The translations under genes were made by a program, and so were the position numbers. Shown piece by piece: positions 50,985 to 60,139 of a stretch of 64,000 nt of DNA; positions within the stretch are counted from its first letter, which is position 1; every line of letters starts with the position of its first letter. The notes under the pieces are model-generated. The model was not told the DNA's origin. It saw only the letters and a list, made by a program, of their open reading frames with translations, and made no database searches. Source of the stretch: Pandoraea faecigallinarum. GTDB taxonomy: Bacteria; Pseudomonadota; Gammaproteobacteria; Burkholderiales; Burkholderiaceae. The DNA is taken from positions 4,340,001-4,404,000 of the forward strand of contig NZ_CP011807.3 in the NCBI RefSeq assembly GCF_001029105.3, given 5' to 3'.

Positions 50985-51815
50985 TCAGGCGCGAACGGGC
51001 TGTGCGGCGTCGTCCTCTTCGTCGCCCAACGTCGACGTGCGCGAACCGACCGAACCGCTCTCCGGCAACACCGCCTCGGGCAAGAAGCCCTGCAACGCCG
51101 CGCCCACGGCCTGCTGCGCGCCCAGCGTGAATTCGCGACGATGCTGCCCCTGCTGCGGATACTGCGGCTCGCCAATCGACAGACGCACGGTCATCGGCGG
51201 CGCCTTGAGAATCATGTCGATGGACTCGATCAGGCTCGTCTCGCCGATGTACGCCGGCGCCACCGTGTGACGCCCGCTCGCGGCGTCCGTATAGAACAGG
51301 CACATCGGCTGTACCGGCTTGCCCGTGGACACCGGCGCCTGCAACAGATTGGCATGAAAAGGCAGCAGGCTGCGCCCGTCGGTCGTCGTGCCCTCGGGAA
51401 AGACCGTGATGATGTCGCCGTCGCGCAGGCATTCCGACAGGTAATGCATGATGCGGCGCGCATCGGCACGGCGCTCGCGTTGCAGGAAGATGGTGCGCGT
51501 CTGCACGCACAGCCAGCCCACCAACGGCCAGTGGCGAATCTCCGCCTTGGCAACGAAGCGCACCGGCTGCCACGCGTTGAGCGCGAAGATGTCGATCCAC
51601 GACACGTGATTGCACAGCAGCATGACGCCGCCCTCGGGCACCGGTGAGCGCTGCTCCACTTCGAGGTGCATGCCGCAGAGCTTGAGCAGCTTGCGCGACC
51701 ACGCGCGAATGCGACGGTCCTTCTGCGCTTGCGACAGGAACGGGAAGAGCACGGCGGCGGTCACCATGCCGCGCGCGAGGTGCAGACCCAGACGAAGTTT
51801 TTTGATCAACAGCAC
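50985..51815 (-). CDS. 1-acyl-glycerol-3-phosphate acyltransferase (PlsC family)
   Basis: A 276-residue membrane-associated acyltransferase. The HX4D catalytic motif is present in LLCNHVSWIDIFALN (His near residue 70), and FPEGTTTDG (about 141-149) is the second PlsC block. It would acylate lysophosphatidic acid in phospholipid synthesis, or another lysolipid. A hydrophobic N-terminal helix anchors it to the inner membrane. It lies 12 bases downstream of the pyrC-like gene and is probably the last gene of the yqgE-ruvX-pyrB-pyrC' transcript. The C-terminal 40 residues are polar and variable. Confidence 0.9.
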   Translation of the reverse strand: MLLIKKLRLGLHLARGMVTAAVLFPFLSQAQKDRRIRAWSRKLLKLCGMHLEVEQRSPVPEGGVMLLCNHVSWIDIFALNAWQPVRFVAKAEIRHWPLVGWLCVQTRTIFLQRERRADARRIMHYLSECLRDGDIITVFPEGTTTDGRSLLPFHANLLQAPVSTGKPVQPMCLFYTDAASGRHTVAPAYIGETSLIESIDMILKAPPMTVRLSIGEPQYPQQGQHRREFTLGAQQAVGAALQGFLPEAVLPESGSVGSRTSTLGDEEDDAAQPVRA

Positions 51816-51827
51816 GGCAATCGCATC

Positions 51828-53096
51828 CTATGCGGCGAGGGATTCGTACGCCACGCGGCCGCCGACCAGCGTGAGCCGTACCTGGCCCGGTAATTCGTAG
51901 CCCAGAAATGGGGTGTTGTGACCGGCGCTGCGCAACTGCCCGGCCGACACCGTCCAGTGCGCCGACGGCGCAAAAACACAGATGTCCGCAGGCCGTCCGG
52001 GCAATAACTGCCCCGCCCCCGGCGCGACCTGGGCCAGACGCTGCCCGGGCCCGCACGTCACCCGCGCAAGCGCATCGACGAGCGGCACGCGCCCTTCCTC
52101 GGCCCACTTCAACACCAGCGACAGCAGCAATTCGAGTCCCGTGGCGCCCGGCGCCGCTTCCGCGAAGGGAACGAGACGCGCGTCGGCGGCGAGCGGCGTA
52201 TGGTCCGAGCAAATGGCGTCGATCGTACCGTCACGCGCCGCCTCGCGCACGGCTTCGCGGTCGCGTTGGGCACGCAGCGGCGGATCGAGCCGGTACTGGG
52301 CGTCAAAATACCCGATGTCCATGTCGGTGAGATGCAGATGATGAGCAGCTACGTCGCAACTCACCGGCAATCCTTCCGCTTTTGCCGCGCGCACGAGCGC
52401 CAGTCCGGCCGCCGACGACAGACGGCACAGGTGTACGTGCGTGCCCGTCACTCGCACCAGTTCGAGAATCGTGTGCAGCGCAATGGTTTCGGCCGCGACC
52501 GGAATTCCGGCCAGTCCGAGGCGAGACGCCACCGCGCCGCTCGCGGCCACGCCGCCGGCCGCCAATGCCGCGTCCTGCGCCCGCAGCCAGACCGTCACCC
52601 CGAAAGTGCCCGCATATTGCAACGCACGTAGCAGCGTCCGGTTATCCGCGATGGCAGCATTCGCCTGTGACACACCGATGCAACCGGCTTGCGTGAGCTG
52701 CGCCATCTCGGTCAGTTCGCATCCGGCAAGACCGACGGTCAGCGCCCCCAACGGGTGAACCTGCGCGTGATGTGTCGCGCGGGCCCGCAGTTGCAGCATC
52801 TCGACGAGATCGGGCTCGTCGAGCACAGGGTCGGTATCCGGCGGGCATACGACACGCGTGATGCCGCCCGCGAGTGCGGCGGCCGCTTCGCTGGCGGCTG
52901 TCACGCGCCGCGCGGATAAATCGATCAGTCCCGGCACAACCAGCGAACCCTGCACATCGATCACGCGCTCGGGCGCAAAGCCGGCAGGCGGCGTGTCGAG
53001 CGCAACGACGTTGCCCTCGGCAATGAAGACGTCCTGCACACGATCCGTACGGGACGCGGGGTCGATGACGCGGCCACCCTTCAGATGCAATCTCAT
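51828..53096 (-). CDS. Dihydroorotase-like protein lacking metal ligands (PyrC', PyrB partner)
   Basis: A 422-residue amidohydrolase-fold protein. Where active dihydroorotases have the zinc-binding HxH after GLID, it reads VVPGLIDLSARRVTAAS (about 53-69), so both histidines are missing. This is the known non-catalytic PyrC' that forms a structural complex with PyrB in Pseudomonas and many beta-proteobacteria. The start MRLHLKGGRV lies 7 bases after the pyrB stop, so the two subunits are cotranscribed. A separate active dihydroorotase gene is expected elsewhere in the genome. Confidence 0.9.
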   Translation of the reverse strand: MRLHLKGGRVIDPASRTDRVQDVFIAEGNVVALDTPPAGFAPERVIDVQGSLVVPGLIDLSARRVTAASEAAAALAGGITRVVCPPDTDPVLDEPDLVEMLQLRARATHHAQVHPLGALTVGLAGCELTEMAQLTQAGCIGVSQANAAIADNRTLLRALQYAGTFGVTVWLRAQDAALAAGGVAASGAVASRLGLAGIPVAAETIALHTILELVRVTGTHVHLCRLSSAAGLALVRAAKAEGLPVSCDVAAHHLHLTDMDIGYFDAQYRLDPPLRAQRDREAVREAARDGTIDAICSDHTPLAADARLVPFAEAAPGATGLELLLSLVLKWAEEGRVPLVDALARVTCGPGQRLAQVAPGAGQLLPGRPADICVFAPSAHWTVSAGQLRSAGHNTPFLGYELPGQVRLTLVGGRVAYESLAA

Positions 53097-53103
53097 GACG
53101 CGC

Positions 53104-54081
53104 TCATCCGTTGTTCGCGGCAACAATGCTCATCGCCGCCATCCGCACGGCAATGCCGAACGAGACTTGTTCGAGAATGACCGACTGCGGGCCATCCGCA
53201 ACGGCGGAATCGATCTCCACGCCCCGGTTCATCGGGCCGGGATGCATGACGATGGCATCCGGCTTGGCGAATGCGAGCCGCTCGGGCGTCAGCCCGTAGT
53301 ACTTGAAGTATTCGCTCGCCGACGGCAGCAGCGCCCCGTTCATTCGCTCGTTCTGCAAGCGCAGCATGATGATCACGTCGACGTCGCGCAGTCCTTCGTC
53401 CATGTCGTGAAACACGCGCACGCCAAGTTGTTCGAGTCCGGCCGGCAAAAGCGTGCGCGGGCCGATGGCGCGCACTTCGGGCACGCCGAGCGTTGTGAGC
53501 GCATGGATGTCCGAGCGGGCCACGCGCGAGTGCAGAATGTCCCCCACGATGGCAACCGTCAGATTCTGGAATTCGCCCTTGTGATGGCGAATCGTGTACA
53601 TGTCGAGCAGGCCCTGTGTGGGATGTGCGTGACGTCCGTCGCCCGCATTGATGACATGCACGTGCGGCGCGCAATGCTCGGCAATCAGATACGGCGCCCC
53701 CGATTGTGCGTGACGCACGACGAAAAGGTCGGCATGCATCGCCGACAGATTGCCGATGGTGTCGAGCAGCGTTTCGCCCTTGCTCGTCGACGACGCGTTG
53801 ATATTCAGATTCAGCACATCGGCCGACAATCGCGCGGCTGCGATCTCGAACGTCGTTCGCGTACGCGTCGAGTTTTCGAAGAAGAGATTGAAGACGGATT
53901 TGCCGCGCAGCAGCGGCACCTTCTTCACGTCGGCATCGTTCACGCTCACGAACTGCGTTGCCGTGTCGAGAATATGCATGAGCACGGCGCGCGGCAGTCC
54001 TTCGACCGTCAGCAAATGCTTCAGCTCGCCGTTGCGATTGAGTTGGGGGTGGCCGCGCCGGCCGAGCATACCGTTAGCCAT
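53104..54081 (-). CDS. pyrB: Aspartate carbamoyltransferase catalytic subunit
   Basis: Condenses carbamoyl phosphate and aspartate in de novo pyrimidine synthesis. The 325-residue protein has the carbamoyl-phosphate loop [13 protein letters not shown] (about 60-72), the [12 protein letters not shown] block (about 146-157), and the aspartate-binding stretch near [18 protein letters not shown] lies 6 bases before ATG 54081. It is followed directly by the non-catalytic dihydroorotase partner, matching the PyrB-PyrC' class of ATCase that lacks PyrI. Preceded by ruvX on the same strand. Confidence 0.95.
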   Translation of the reverse strand: MANGMLGRRGHPQLNRNGELKHLLTVEGLPRAVLMHILDTATQFVSVNDADVKKVPLLRGKSVFNLFFENSTRTRTTFEIAAARLSADVLNLNINASSTSKGETLLDTIGNLSAMHADLFVVRHAQSGAPYLIAEHCAPHVHVINAGDGRHAHPTQGLLDMYTIRHHKGEFQNLTVAIVGDILHSRVARSDIHALTTLGVPEVRAIGPRTLLPAGLEQLGVRVFHDMDEGLRDVDVIIMLRLQNERMNGALLPSASEYFKYYGLTPERLAFAKPDAIVMHPGPMNRGVEIDSAVADGPQSVILEQVSFGIAVRMAAMSIVAANNG

Positions 54082-54125
54082 GCCGGGCCTCCGTGGCGAC
54101 CGGCATGGCGTTGTGCAAGGGAATA

Positions 54126-54554
54126 TCAGGCGGGCACATGCTCGTCGAAGTACTGCTGGAGGATGATGCGGGCGGCTTCCGCGTCGAGCGATGTCTTTTG
54201 CGATACCTTGACGCCGGCATCGGCCAGCGCCGCCGCGGCGGCGACCGACGAATAGCGTTCGTCGACCCAGACCACCGGCACGTTGAACCGCCCGTTGAGT
54301 TGATTGCCGAAGCGCCGGGCCTGTTGCGTCATCTCGTGCGGTGTGCCGTCCGGATGGCACGGCAGACCGACGACGATCAGTTCGGGCTGCCACTCGGCGA
54401 TGAGCTTGCCCATTTCGGCAAAACGGACGTCGCGGTTGAGATTGGCGACGACGGTGAGCGCGCGGGCTTCGCGCAGCACCAGGTTGCCCATCGCCACGCC
54501 AATGCGGCGCTCGCCGTAATCGAAAGCGAGCACCGTGCGACTGCCAGCCATCAT
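54126..54554 (-). CDS. ruvX: Holliday-junction resolvase-like protein RuvX/YqgF
   Basis: A 142-residue RNase-H-fold protein involved in 16S rRNA 5'-end maturation and proposed as a Holliday-junction nuclease. It starts [20 protein letters not shown] with the first active-site Asp in [21 protein letters not shown] and [10 protein letters not shown] provide the other acidic sites. The start overlaps the yqgE stop by ATGA, and pyrB follows after 44 bases, forming the conserved yqgE-ruvX-pyrB order. Confidence 0.93.
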   Translation of the reverse strand: MMAGSRTVLAFDYGERRIGVAMGNLVLREARALTVVANLNRDVRFAEMGKLIAEWQPELIVVGLPCHPDGTPHEMTQQARRFGNQLNGRFNVPVVWVDERYSSVAAAAALADAGVKVSQKTSLDAEAARIILQQYFDEHVPA

Positions 54555-55120
54555 GCGTGACCTGCGTCGGCGGAGAGCATGGACGACGTCACGCCGAGCA
54601 ATGCCAGTGCGGCGTCGAAGCGCTCGGCCGGCGGTACATCGAACACGATGCCCGGGTCCGCGGCGACCGTCAGCCATCCATTACGGCTGATTTCATCTTC
54701 CAGTTGCCCCGCGCTCCACCCCGAATGCCCCAGCGTGAGCAGGAACCGGTTCGGGCCCTGACCGTTGGCGACGGCCTCGAGCACGTCCTTGGACGTGGTC
54801 ATCTCCAGACCGCCCGGCACGGACAGCGAGGAACTGTACGATGTCCCCGTCGCTTCATGCAGCACGAAGCCGCGCTCGGTCTGCACCGGCCCACCGAAGA
54901 AGACAGGCTGATGCGCAAGCGGATCGATTTCGAGCTTGAGGTCGAGCCGCTCGAAGAGCGACGCGAGATCGATGTCGGTGGGACGATTGATCACCAGCCC
55001 GATTGCGCCCTTTTCACTGTGCTCGCACAGATAGACGACGGTGCCGGAAAAGGTGGGATCGGCCATGCCCGGCATGGCGATGAGGAACTGATTCGTAAGG
55101 TTGATACGGTCGTTCGGCAT
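54551..55120 (-). CDS. yqgE: YqgE/AlgH family protein
   Basis: A 189-residue cytoplasmic protein of the UPF0301 family. It starts [20 protein letters not shown], the standard N-terminus, and continues with [33 protein letters not shown] and [16 protein letters not shown], all family hallmarks. The molecular function is still unclear; in Pseudomonas AlgH affects alginate and virulence gene expression. The longer frame upstream of 55120 lacks family similarity. It is translationally coupled to ruvX. Confidence 0.92.
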   Translation of the reverse strand: MPNDRINLTNQFLIAMPGMADPTFSGTVVYLCEHSEKGAIGLVINRPTDIDLASLFERLDLKLEIDPLAHQPVFFGGPVQTERGFVLHEATGTSYSSSLSVPGGLEMTTSKDVLEAVANGQGPNRFLLTLGHSGWSAGQLEDEISRNGWLTVAADPGIVFDVPPAERFDAALALLGVTSSMLSADAGHA

Positions 55121-55294
55121 AGGGCCAGAGTTTGTCGGAACCTGTTTGACGGTCTGCCGTCCGGTACGTGCCGCAGCACGGTGCCAGTGCCCATGAGGGC
55201 TCGCGTCACCTGCCGGCGGCCGGTCGGCGGACGAACTTTTTCCGCATCGTGATACGGCCATCGGCCGCCAAGGGCAGCCTTTTGGCCGACTGTA

Positions 55295-56776
55295 TCACGG
55301 AACGTCGCGAGCGGTGACTAGCCGCTGCCCGAACACGCTCGCATCCAGCGCACGCTCGCGCCACATGGCCATCTCCGCGATGAGATCGGGACGCGACTCG
55401 GGATAGGTGTCCGCCGCAAACTGGTGAAGCATGCCGCGCAACGCCTTGACTGTCATGGCCAGCGCGGCCGGCCCCCCGGGCTCCGCCGGCGGCGACACGG
55501 CCAGGCGCTCGCCCGTGGCGGCAACCGCAGCCGCCAGCCGGGCGACCGGTGCCAGCCCGATGGCAGCGGCGTACTGCGCCATCTGCCCCGCAACCGCCGG
55601 ATCGTTCAAATTCGGAAGGGCCTCATCGGCGAGGCTGAGGAACGTCTGACAAACATCCTGACGCACCGCCAGCGGCCCGATACGCAGCCAGTCGCGCGAA
55701 CTGGTGCCCACCCCCTGCTTCTGTCCGGCCTGCGCCGCATCTGCCAGCGGCTCGGGCAGGTGGCCGGAACGGCGCAATACGCCGAAATCGGCCAGGAGCG
55801 TGCCTAGCCAGGTGTCCGGCGCCCGCGCGTGCCAGGTCGCGAGCGCTTCGATCAGGTCATGGCCGGGAATCGCCTCGGAGGTTGCCTTGGCAGTCCCCGC
55901 CGATGCCGGTGCCTGCGCCAATGCCGATGTCGCGGCAGTGACGGGCGCCTTCGCCACCGCGTTCGCATCGTCCGCACCGGGACGCGTCAATTGCTTGCGC
56001 AGCGCCATGTTCATGCGTCCGATCTGGCGCTTGTCGGCCAGGCTCAGCGGTGCGCGCACAAAACGCAGCCAGGCGGCGGCCAGACGCCAATAATCGAGCG
56101 GTGCGCTCGCGCCCGCACGATGCAGATCGGCGGCCAGATCGGCCAACTGGCTCAGGGCAGCGGTGGTATCGGTCGCGTCGGCGTCCGGGCGCAGCAGGCG
56201 CAGCAACACCCGCTCGACGTCGGCACGCAGCGGCGCCGTGCCTGCCGGTAAGCCATGCAGGCGTGGCTGCGCCACCGTCCATCCCGCCATGCGGAGCGCC
56301 CCCAGCGTGGGCGCCCCGGGCCAACCGTCGGCGACGGCCGGTGCTGCGGTCGATGGTGTCGATGCTGTGGATGGCGCAGCGGGTGACAATGGGGCCGCCG
56401 CCCCCGCCTGCCAGATCTCTCGCTCGAACTGACGCAACGCGTTGCGCTGGGCGTCCTGACTACCCGGCTCGCCATAGGCGGCCTCGGCAATCGCCTGCAC
56501 CAAACGCTCGCCATGCAACGCCCAGTCGGCGTGACCGCTCGTCAGAAGCAGCCGATTGGCGCGACGCAGCGGCCCGAGGGCTGCCGCGGGGCCGTTGGAC
56601 CAGGCGTCGGACGCCTCGGTCAGCGCTTCGGCGACTTCGGGCAAACGCCACAACGGCACCTCGCGGGTCTCGCGCATCTCGCGCGCGGTGCCAGCCGTGG
56701 CGTTGGCAGAGGTATCGGGGGACGGTTGAGATGCGCCGCCAGTGCTCGACGAGCCGGACGATTCAGACATCACCAT
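55295..56776 (-). CDS. Unassigned Ala-rich helical protein downstream of rubredoxin
   Basis: A 493-residue protein starting MVMSESSGSSSTGGASQPSP with AGGAG 7 bases upstream. The N-terminal 35 residues and a middle linker (about 130-150) are Ser/Ala/Pro-rich; the rest is helical (PEVAEALTEASDAWSNGPAA; FRRLL-like repeats absent). No signal peptide, membrane helix or recognised motif is visible. It begins 24 bases after the rubredoxin stop. In related genera, as I remember, this position holds the Chp-type (pilG-chpA) chemosensory cluster, and the protein is somewhat reminiscent of ChpA/FimL N-terminal helical domains, so it may be a remnant of it. That is weak inference. Confidence 0.6.
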   Translation of the reverse strand: MVMSESSGSSSTGGASQPSPDTSANATAGTAREMRETREVPLWRLPEVAEALTEASDAWSNGPAAALGPLRRANRLLLTSGHADWALHGERLVQAIAEAAYGEPGSQDAQRNALRQFEREIWQAGAAAPLSPAAPSTASTPSTAAPAVADGWPGAPTLGALRMAGWTVAQPRLHGLPAGTAPLRADVERVLLRLLRPDADATDTTAALSQLADLAADLHRAGASAPLDYWRLAAAWLRFVRAPLSLADKRQIGRMNMALRKQLTRPGADDANAVAKAPVTAATSALAQAPASAGTAKATSEAIPGHDLIEALATWHARAPDTWLGTLLADFGVLRRSGHLPEPLADAAQAGQKQGVGTSSRDWLRIGPLAVRQDVCQTFLSLADEALPNLNDPAVAGQMAQYAAAIGLAPVARLAAAVAATGERLAVSPPAEPGGPAALAMTVKALRGMLHQFAADTYPESRPDLIAEMAMWRERALDASVFGQRLVTARDVP

Positions 56777-56800
56777 AGGCCATCTCCTGGCCGCTCGGCC

Positions 56801-56971
56801 TCAGATCTGCACCATCTCGAAGTCTTCCTTGCGGGCTCCGCACTCCGGGCAGGTCCAGTTGATGGGCACGTCTTCCCAGCGCGTGCCGGGGGCGATGCCC
56901 TCGTCGGGCAAACCTGCCTCTTCGTCATAAATCCAGCCGCAAATGAGGCACATCCAGCTCTTGTATTCCAT
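56801..56971 (-). CDS. rubA: Rubredoxin
   Basis: A 56-residue iron-sulfur electron carrier, too short for routine ORF lists. It has the two metal-binding knuckles MCLICGWIYDEEAG (Cys8, Cys11) and WTCPECGARKEDFEMV (Cys41, Cys44) that hold one Fe(Cys)4 centre, and the usual PGTRWEDVP turn. AAGAAAGA precedes the ATG. Rubredoxins pass electrons to alkane hydroxylases or oxygen/peroxide reductases; no such partner is nearby. It is divergent from thiD and 24 bases ahead of the unassigned gene. Confidence 0.95.
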   Translation of the reverse strand: MEYKSWMCLICGWIYDEEAGLPDEGIAPGTRWEDVPINWTCPECGARKEDFEMVQI

Positions 56972-57183
56972 TCTTTCTTAGGCGACGAGCGTTCCGTTAC
57001 AATGGCTTGTCAACCGCTTCGGGTCCCGTCGGCAGAGATGCCGGACGGTCTTGTGGGAACCTGCCGGCGCATTGTCCGGCGGGCGCTGCCCACGGCGCTT
57101 TCGAGCGCTCCGAAACGGGCATTTAAGGCGTGATGGTACCAACGAACCCAAGGCCTGACCAGATCGCCGTCTATCCTGCCTCC

Positions 57184-58020
57184 ATGCACACTGAATCCCC
57201 ACCCATTCTGCTGACCTTCGGACTTTCCGACCCCACTTCGGCAACCGGCGTTCAGGCCGACCTGCTCACCTTCGCGAGCATGGGCGGCTATGGCGTGTCG
57301 GTCCTCACCGGCTATTCCTCGCAGGACTCACGCGCGTGCGACGACGTGCAACCCATCGATCCCGACTGGATTGCCGATCAGGCGCGCATGCTGCTCGAAG
57401 ACATGCCCGTGGCGGCTTTCAAGGTCGGCAGCGCCGTGAATGCCGATAACGTGGCCGCCATCGCCGAGATCGTGGCCGATTACGACGAAACGCCGCTCGT
57501 TGTCTCGCCCGACTTCGGACTCGCGGGCGAACATCTGCTCTCGGCGGACGAGCTGCGCGAAGCAACGGCCAGCCTGCTCGTGCCGCAGGCGAGTGTGCTC
57601 GTGGTGAGCCCGGCGAGCGCCGTCGCGCTGGCACAGACCATCACCGAGAACGAAAACCTCTCGCAGGATGAGGCCGTGTCCGTACTGCTGGAGAACGGCT
57701 GCGAATTCGTGCTGGTAAGCGACGGCAACGCGCCGCAGTTCACGCACACGTTGTACAGCGACGGCGGCGTGGTTCGTGAGGACGCCTGGGATCGTCCGCC
57801 TCACAACGTGGCGGGCGCCATCGACACGCTCGCCGCTGCCGTCACCGCCATGCTTGCCAACGGTCTTGCGGTGCCGGAGGCCGTGCGCGAGGCCCAGGAG
57901 TACTTGCAGCAGGTGCTGGAGAATGCGTTCCGCCCCGGCATGGGACGGCACTTTCCCGATCGTTTTTTCTGGGCGCGCGCCGAAGACGCCGAGCAGGACA
58001 GCGCCTCGCCGCAGGCATGA
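57184..58020 (+). CDS. thiD: Hydroxymethylpyrimidine/phosphomethylpyrimidine kinase (divergent)
   Basis: Makes HMP diphosphate for thiamine synthesis. The 278-residue protein starts MHTESPPILLTFGLSDPTSA, where most ThiD enzymes read GSDSGGGAG, and has GVQADLLTFASMGGYG, typical of the beta-proteobacterial branch. The C-terminal anion-hole region reads HNVAGAIDTLAAAV, whereas the usual form is HGTGCTLSAA, so the phosphoryl-transfer loop is altered and its Cys lost. Kinase activity is therefore uncertain. An earlier start at 57130/57133 (GTG or ATG) has a better ribosome site and would add 17-18 residues. It is divergent from rubredoxin. Confidence 0.82.
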   Translation: MHTESPPILLTFGLSDPTSATGVQADLLTFASMGGYGVSVLTGYSSQDSRACDDVQPIDPDWIADQARMLLEDMPVAAFKVGSAVNADNVAAIAEIVADYDETPLVVSPDFGLAGEHLLSADELREATASLLVPQASVLVVSPASAVALAQTITENENLSQDEAVSVLLENGCEFVLVSDGNAPQFTHTLYSDGGVVREDAWDRPPHNVAGAIDTLAAAVTAMLANGLAVPEAVREAQEYLQQVLENAFRPGMGRHFPDRFFWARAEDAEQDSASPQA

Positions 58021-58096
58021 GACCGAAGGGCCGGAGATCGAGGCCGACGCCGGAGCCCGGGTCCGGGCCGCTTCGGACACATCGGCGCCATCAGGC

Positions 58097-58124
58097 AAAA
58101 CGCCCGCAAGTTCGCGGGCGTTTT
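58097..58124. terminator. Terminator between convergent thiD and pglL-like genes
   Basis: AAAACGCCCGC and GCGGGCGTTTT pair around a 6-base loop, suitable for both directions. Confidence 0.88.
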
Positions 58125-58149
58125 CACGTCTATCGGGTTCAGACAGACC

Positions 58150-59985
58150 TTAAGTCAAACGGTGCGCCACCTCAGGCGGCACGATCATCGCGTCCTCATC
58201 CGACTCTCCCTTGGGACGCCCCCACACCTCGATGACACGCTTGACGAATGGCTTGAGGTCGTCGCCCTGAGCGCGCAGCATGCGCACCAGGGCGGCATAT
58301 TGTCCGTCGAAGATTCGCATGTTGTAGTTCTTCAGGCGCTGAATATCCTGCAATGCCTCGTCGTCGCGGCCGGCCAGCGCGAGCAGGACGATGTAGCGCT
58401 TGATCATGGTCGGCCCGGCACCCAGCGCCAGCGCCTCGCGATGCGCGGCCAGCTTTTCGTCGAGCTGATCGCGATTGAGGTAAAGCGCCCCCGTGACCGC
58501 GTAATCGCCGTATGGCGCGAAGAATAATGCCGGATCGGTGCGATACGCCTCGATCTTGCCCGCGCGATAGGCCACTTCGACACGCTGATAGTCGTGATAT
58601 AGCCATGGGATCGCCACGCACGCGAACAGCACGATGACGCCATTGACCGCGCCAGTCGCCGTCGGCGACACGCTCTCGATCGGCTTCGTCTCGCAAAAAC
58701 CGAGCAGGAACATGGCCGGCAGCAGGAAGAACGCGTAATGCTGCGGATACTCAAGCAAGGCGTGAATTGCGAGCATGCCCAGCAGAACGAAGGCGATGGC
58801 GATCGGCGCCGCCTTGATGCCCCGAATCGCACGCGCAAACCAGAACGCCAGCGGCACCAACACCGCCAGTGTTCCGACAACGCCCGTCTTCGCAAGCAAA
58901 TCGAGCAGCACGTTGTGCGCGTTATCTGCCATTTCCACCGGGCCGAGCTTGTCGACCAGCGCAAACTGCGCATCGATGTAGTTGGACCAACCCGCGCCGA
59001 AGAACCAGTGCTCGCGGAAAATCGCCAGCCCGTATTCCCACAGATTCAGGCGGCCCGCCACCTGCCCGGCCTGCTGCATGCGCGCCACGGCGCTGCCGTC
59101 GAGTTGCAGCCCCCACGCCAGATTCGCCCAGCCGACGAACAGCGTCATCAGGCCGAGCATCGGCAGCAGCGCAACGGGCACAAACCAGCGCATCGAACGG
59201 CGCATACTGCGCGCCGGCTCGCTTCGCTCGGTCCACACGAGCCACAAGCCGAAGGTCGAGAGCAATGCCAGTTGCAGCCACGGCGTGCGCGACCCCGTCA
59301 GGCAGATGCCGATATCGAACGCGGCACACGCGACGAGCAACGCCCATGCCGGCAACTTGCGCCGATACCAGAGGTAGAACGCACCGGCGCTCGCGAGCGA
59401 CAGATACGTCGCCAGATGATTCGGCTGGTACATGTTGCCGAACAATCGGCGAGCCACGCTCACGGTGTACTTCGCCACCAGCCACGGCACCTGCGCCTCG
59501 AGGTGAAACGCCTGCACGATCTGCGCGCCGACAGCGTATAGACCGCCAAGCGTCAGCGCCACGGCGCTCCAGCGCATGAGCACGCTGCGCCAGCCCAGCT
59601 GCGCGAGCCAGTAACCGGCGTTGACCGCGACGATCATTGCAACGCCGTAGAGCAGCGCCGTCATCATCAACTGCGGCAATTCGGTCGGAATCGTCGCGCG
59701 CTGAATCAGCACTACCGCCACGAAGGCTAGTGGCATCCAGGTAACGCGCGGCATGCGCAGCGCCCGCGCATCGCGTTGCCACACGGCGATCATCGAGAGC
59801 ACGCCCAGCAACGCGAACAGCGAAAACGTCAGCGCTTCCGAATAAAACGTGGAGATCGGATAGGTGTGCTTGACAAGGTTGTAGGGCGAAGCCCAGATCA
59901 AGGCCACCGTGAGCCCGATCATCGAGAGAAGCAAAGGAGGAAACAAGGTCGCCGCCGTGCAATGCACCGGTTGGAAGATGCGCAA
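58150..59985 (-). CDS. pglL: PglL-type O-oligosaccharyltransferase (Wzy_C superfamily)
   Basis: A polytopic membrane enzyme of about 611 residues with roughly 12 helices and the Wzy/WaaL/PglL C domain. The periplasmic loop reads GRLNLWEYGLAIFREHWFFG and contains the probable catalytic region with DNAHNVLLDLLAKTGVVG. A C-terminal helical tail of about 130 residues carries TPR-like helices (REALALGAGPTMIKRYIVLL). It would transfer undecaprenyl-linked glycan to protein Ser/Thr in the periplasm. The start is uncertain: the frame opens at a TTG (59985) directly after a terminator hairpin with no ribosome site. A type IV pilin gene next to it is a natural substrate. Confidence 0.82.
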   Translation of the reverse strand: MRIFQPVHCTAATLFPPLLLSMIGLTVALIWASPYNLVKHTYPISTFYSEALTFSLFALLGVLSMIAVWQRDARALRMPRVTWMPLAFVAVVLIQRATIPTELPQLMMTALLYGVAMIVAVNAGYWLAQLGWRSVLMRWSAVALTLGGLYAVGAQIVQAFHLEAQVPWLVAKYTVSVARRLFGNMYQPNHLATYLSLASAGAFYLWYRRKLPAWALLVACAAFDIGICLTGSRTPWLQLALLSTFGLWLVWTERSEPARSMRRSMRWFVPVALLPMLGLMTLFVGWANLAWGLQLDGSAVARMQQAGQVAGRLNLWEYGLAIFREHWFFGAGWSNYIDAQFALVDKLGPVEMADNAHNVLLDLLAKTGVVGTLAVLVPLAFWFARAIRGIKAAPIAIAFVLLGMLAIHALLEYPQHYAFFLLPAMFLLGFCETKPIESVSPTATGAVNGVIVLFACVAIPWLYHDYQRVEVAYRAGKIEAYRTDPALFFAPYGDYAVTGALYLNRDQLDEKLAAHREALALGAGPTMIKRYIVLLALAGRDDEALQDIQRLKNYNMRIFDGQYAALVRMLRAQGDDLKPFVKRVIEVWGRPKGESDEDAMIVPPEVAHRLT

Positions 59986-59993
59986 GCATAACG

Positions 59994-60022
59994 AAAAATG
60001 GCCGCCCGAGGGGCAGCCATTT
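59994..60022 (-). terminator. Terminator downstream of the pilin gene
   Basis: On the minus strand AAATGGCTGCCC and GGGCGGCCATTT pair around CTC and are followed by a T run, ending the pilin transcript before the pglL-like gene. Confidence 0.88.
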
Positions 60023-60139
60023 CATGCCTGACGCGCTTATTCACGCCGTCTGCCAATCCGCAATGACAGCCAGACCAGCCCGGGTATCGCGTATCGCGTG
60101 ATGCAACTCCCCCAGCGTCCGGTCCGCTGTCAACGGAAC

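Noticed and set aside
55295..56776. TssA-like type VI secretion protein
   Set aside because: No ImpA-type motif and no other secretion genes nearby.
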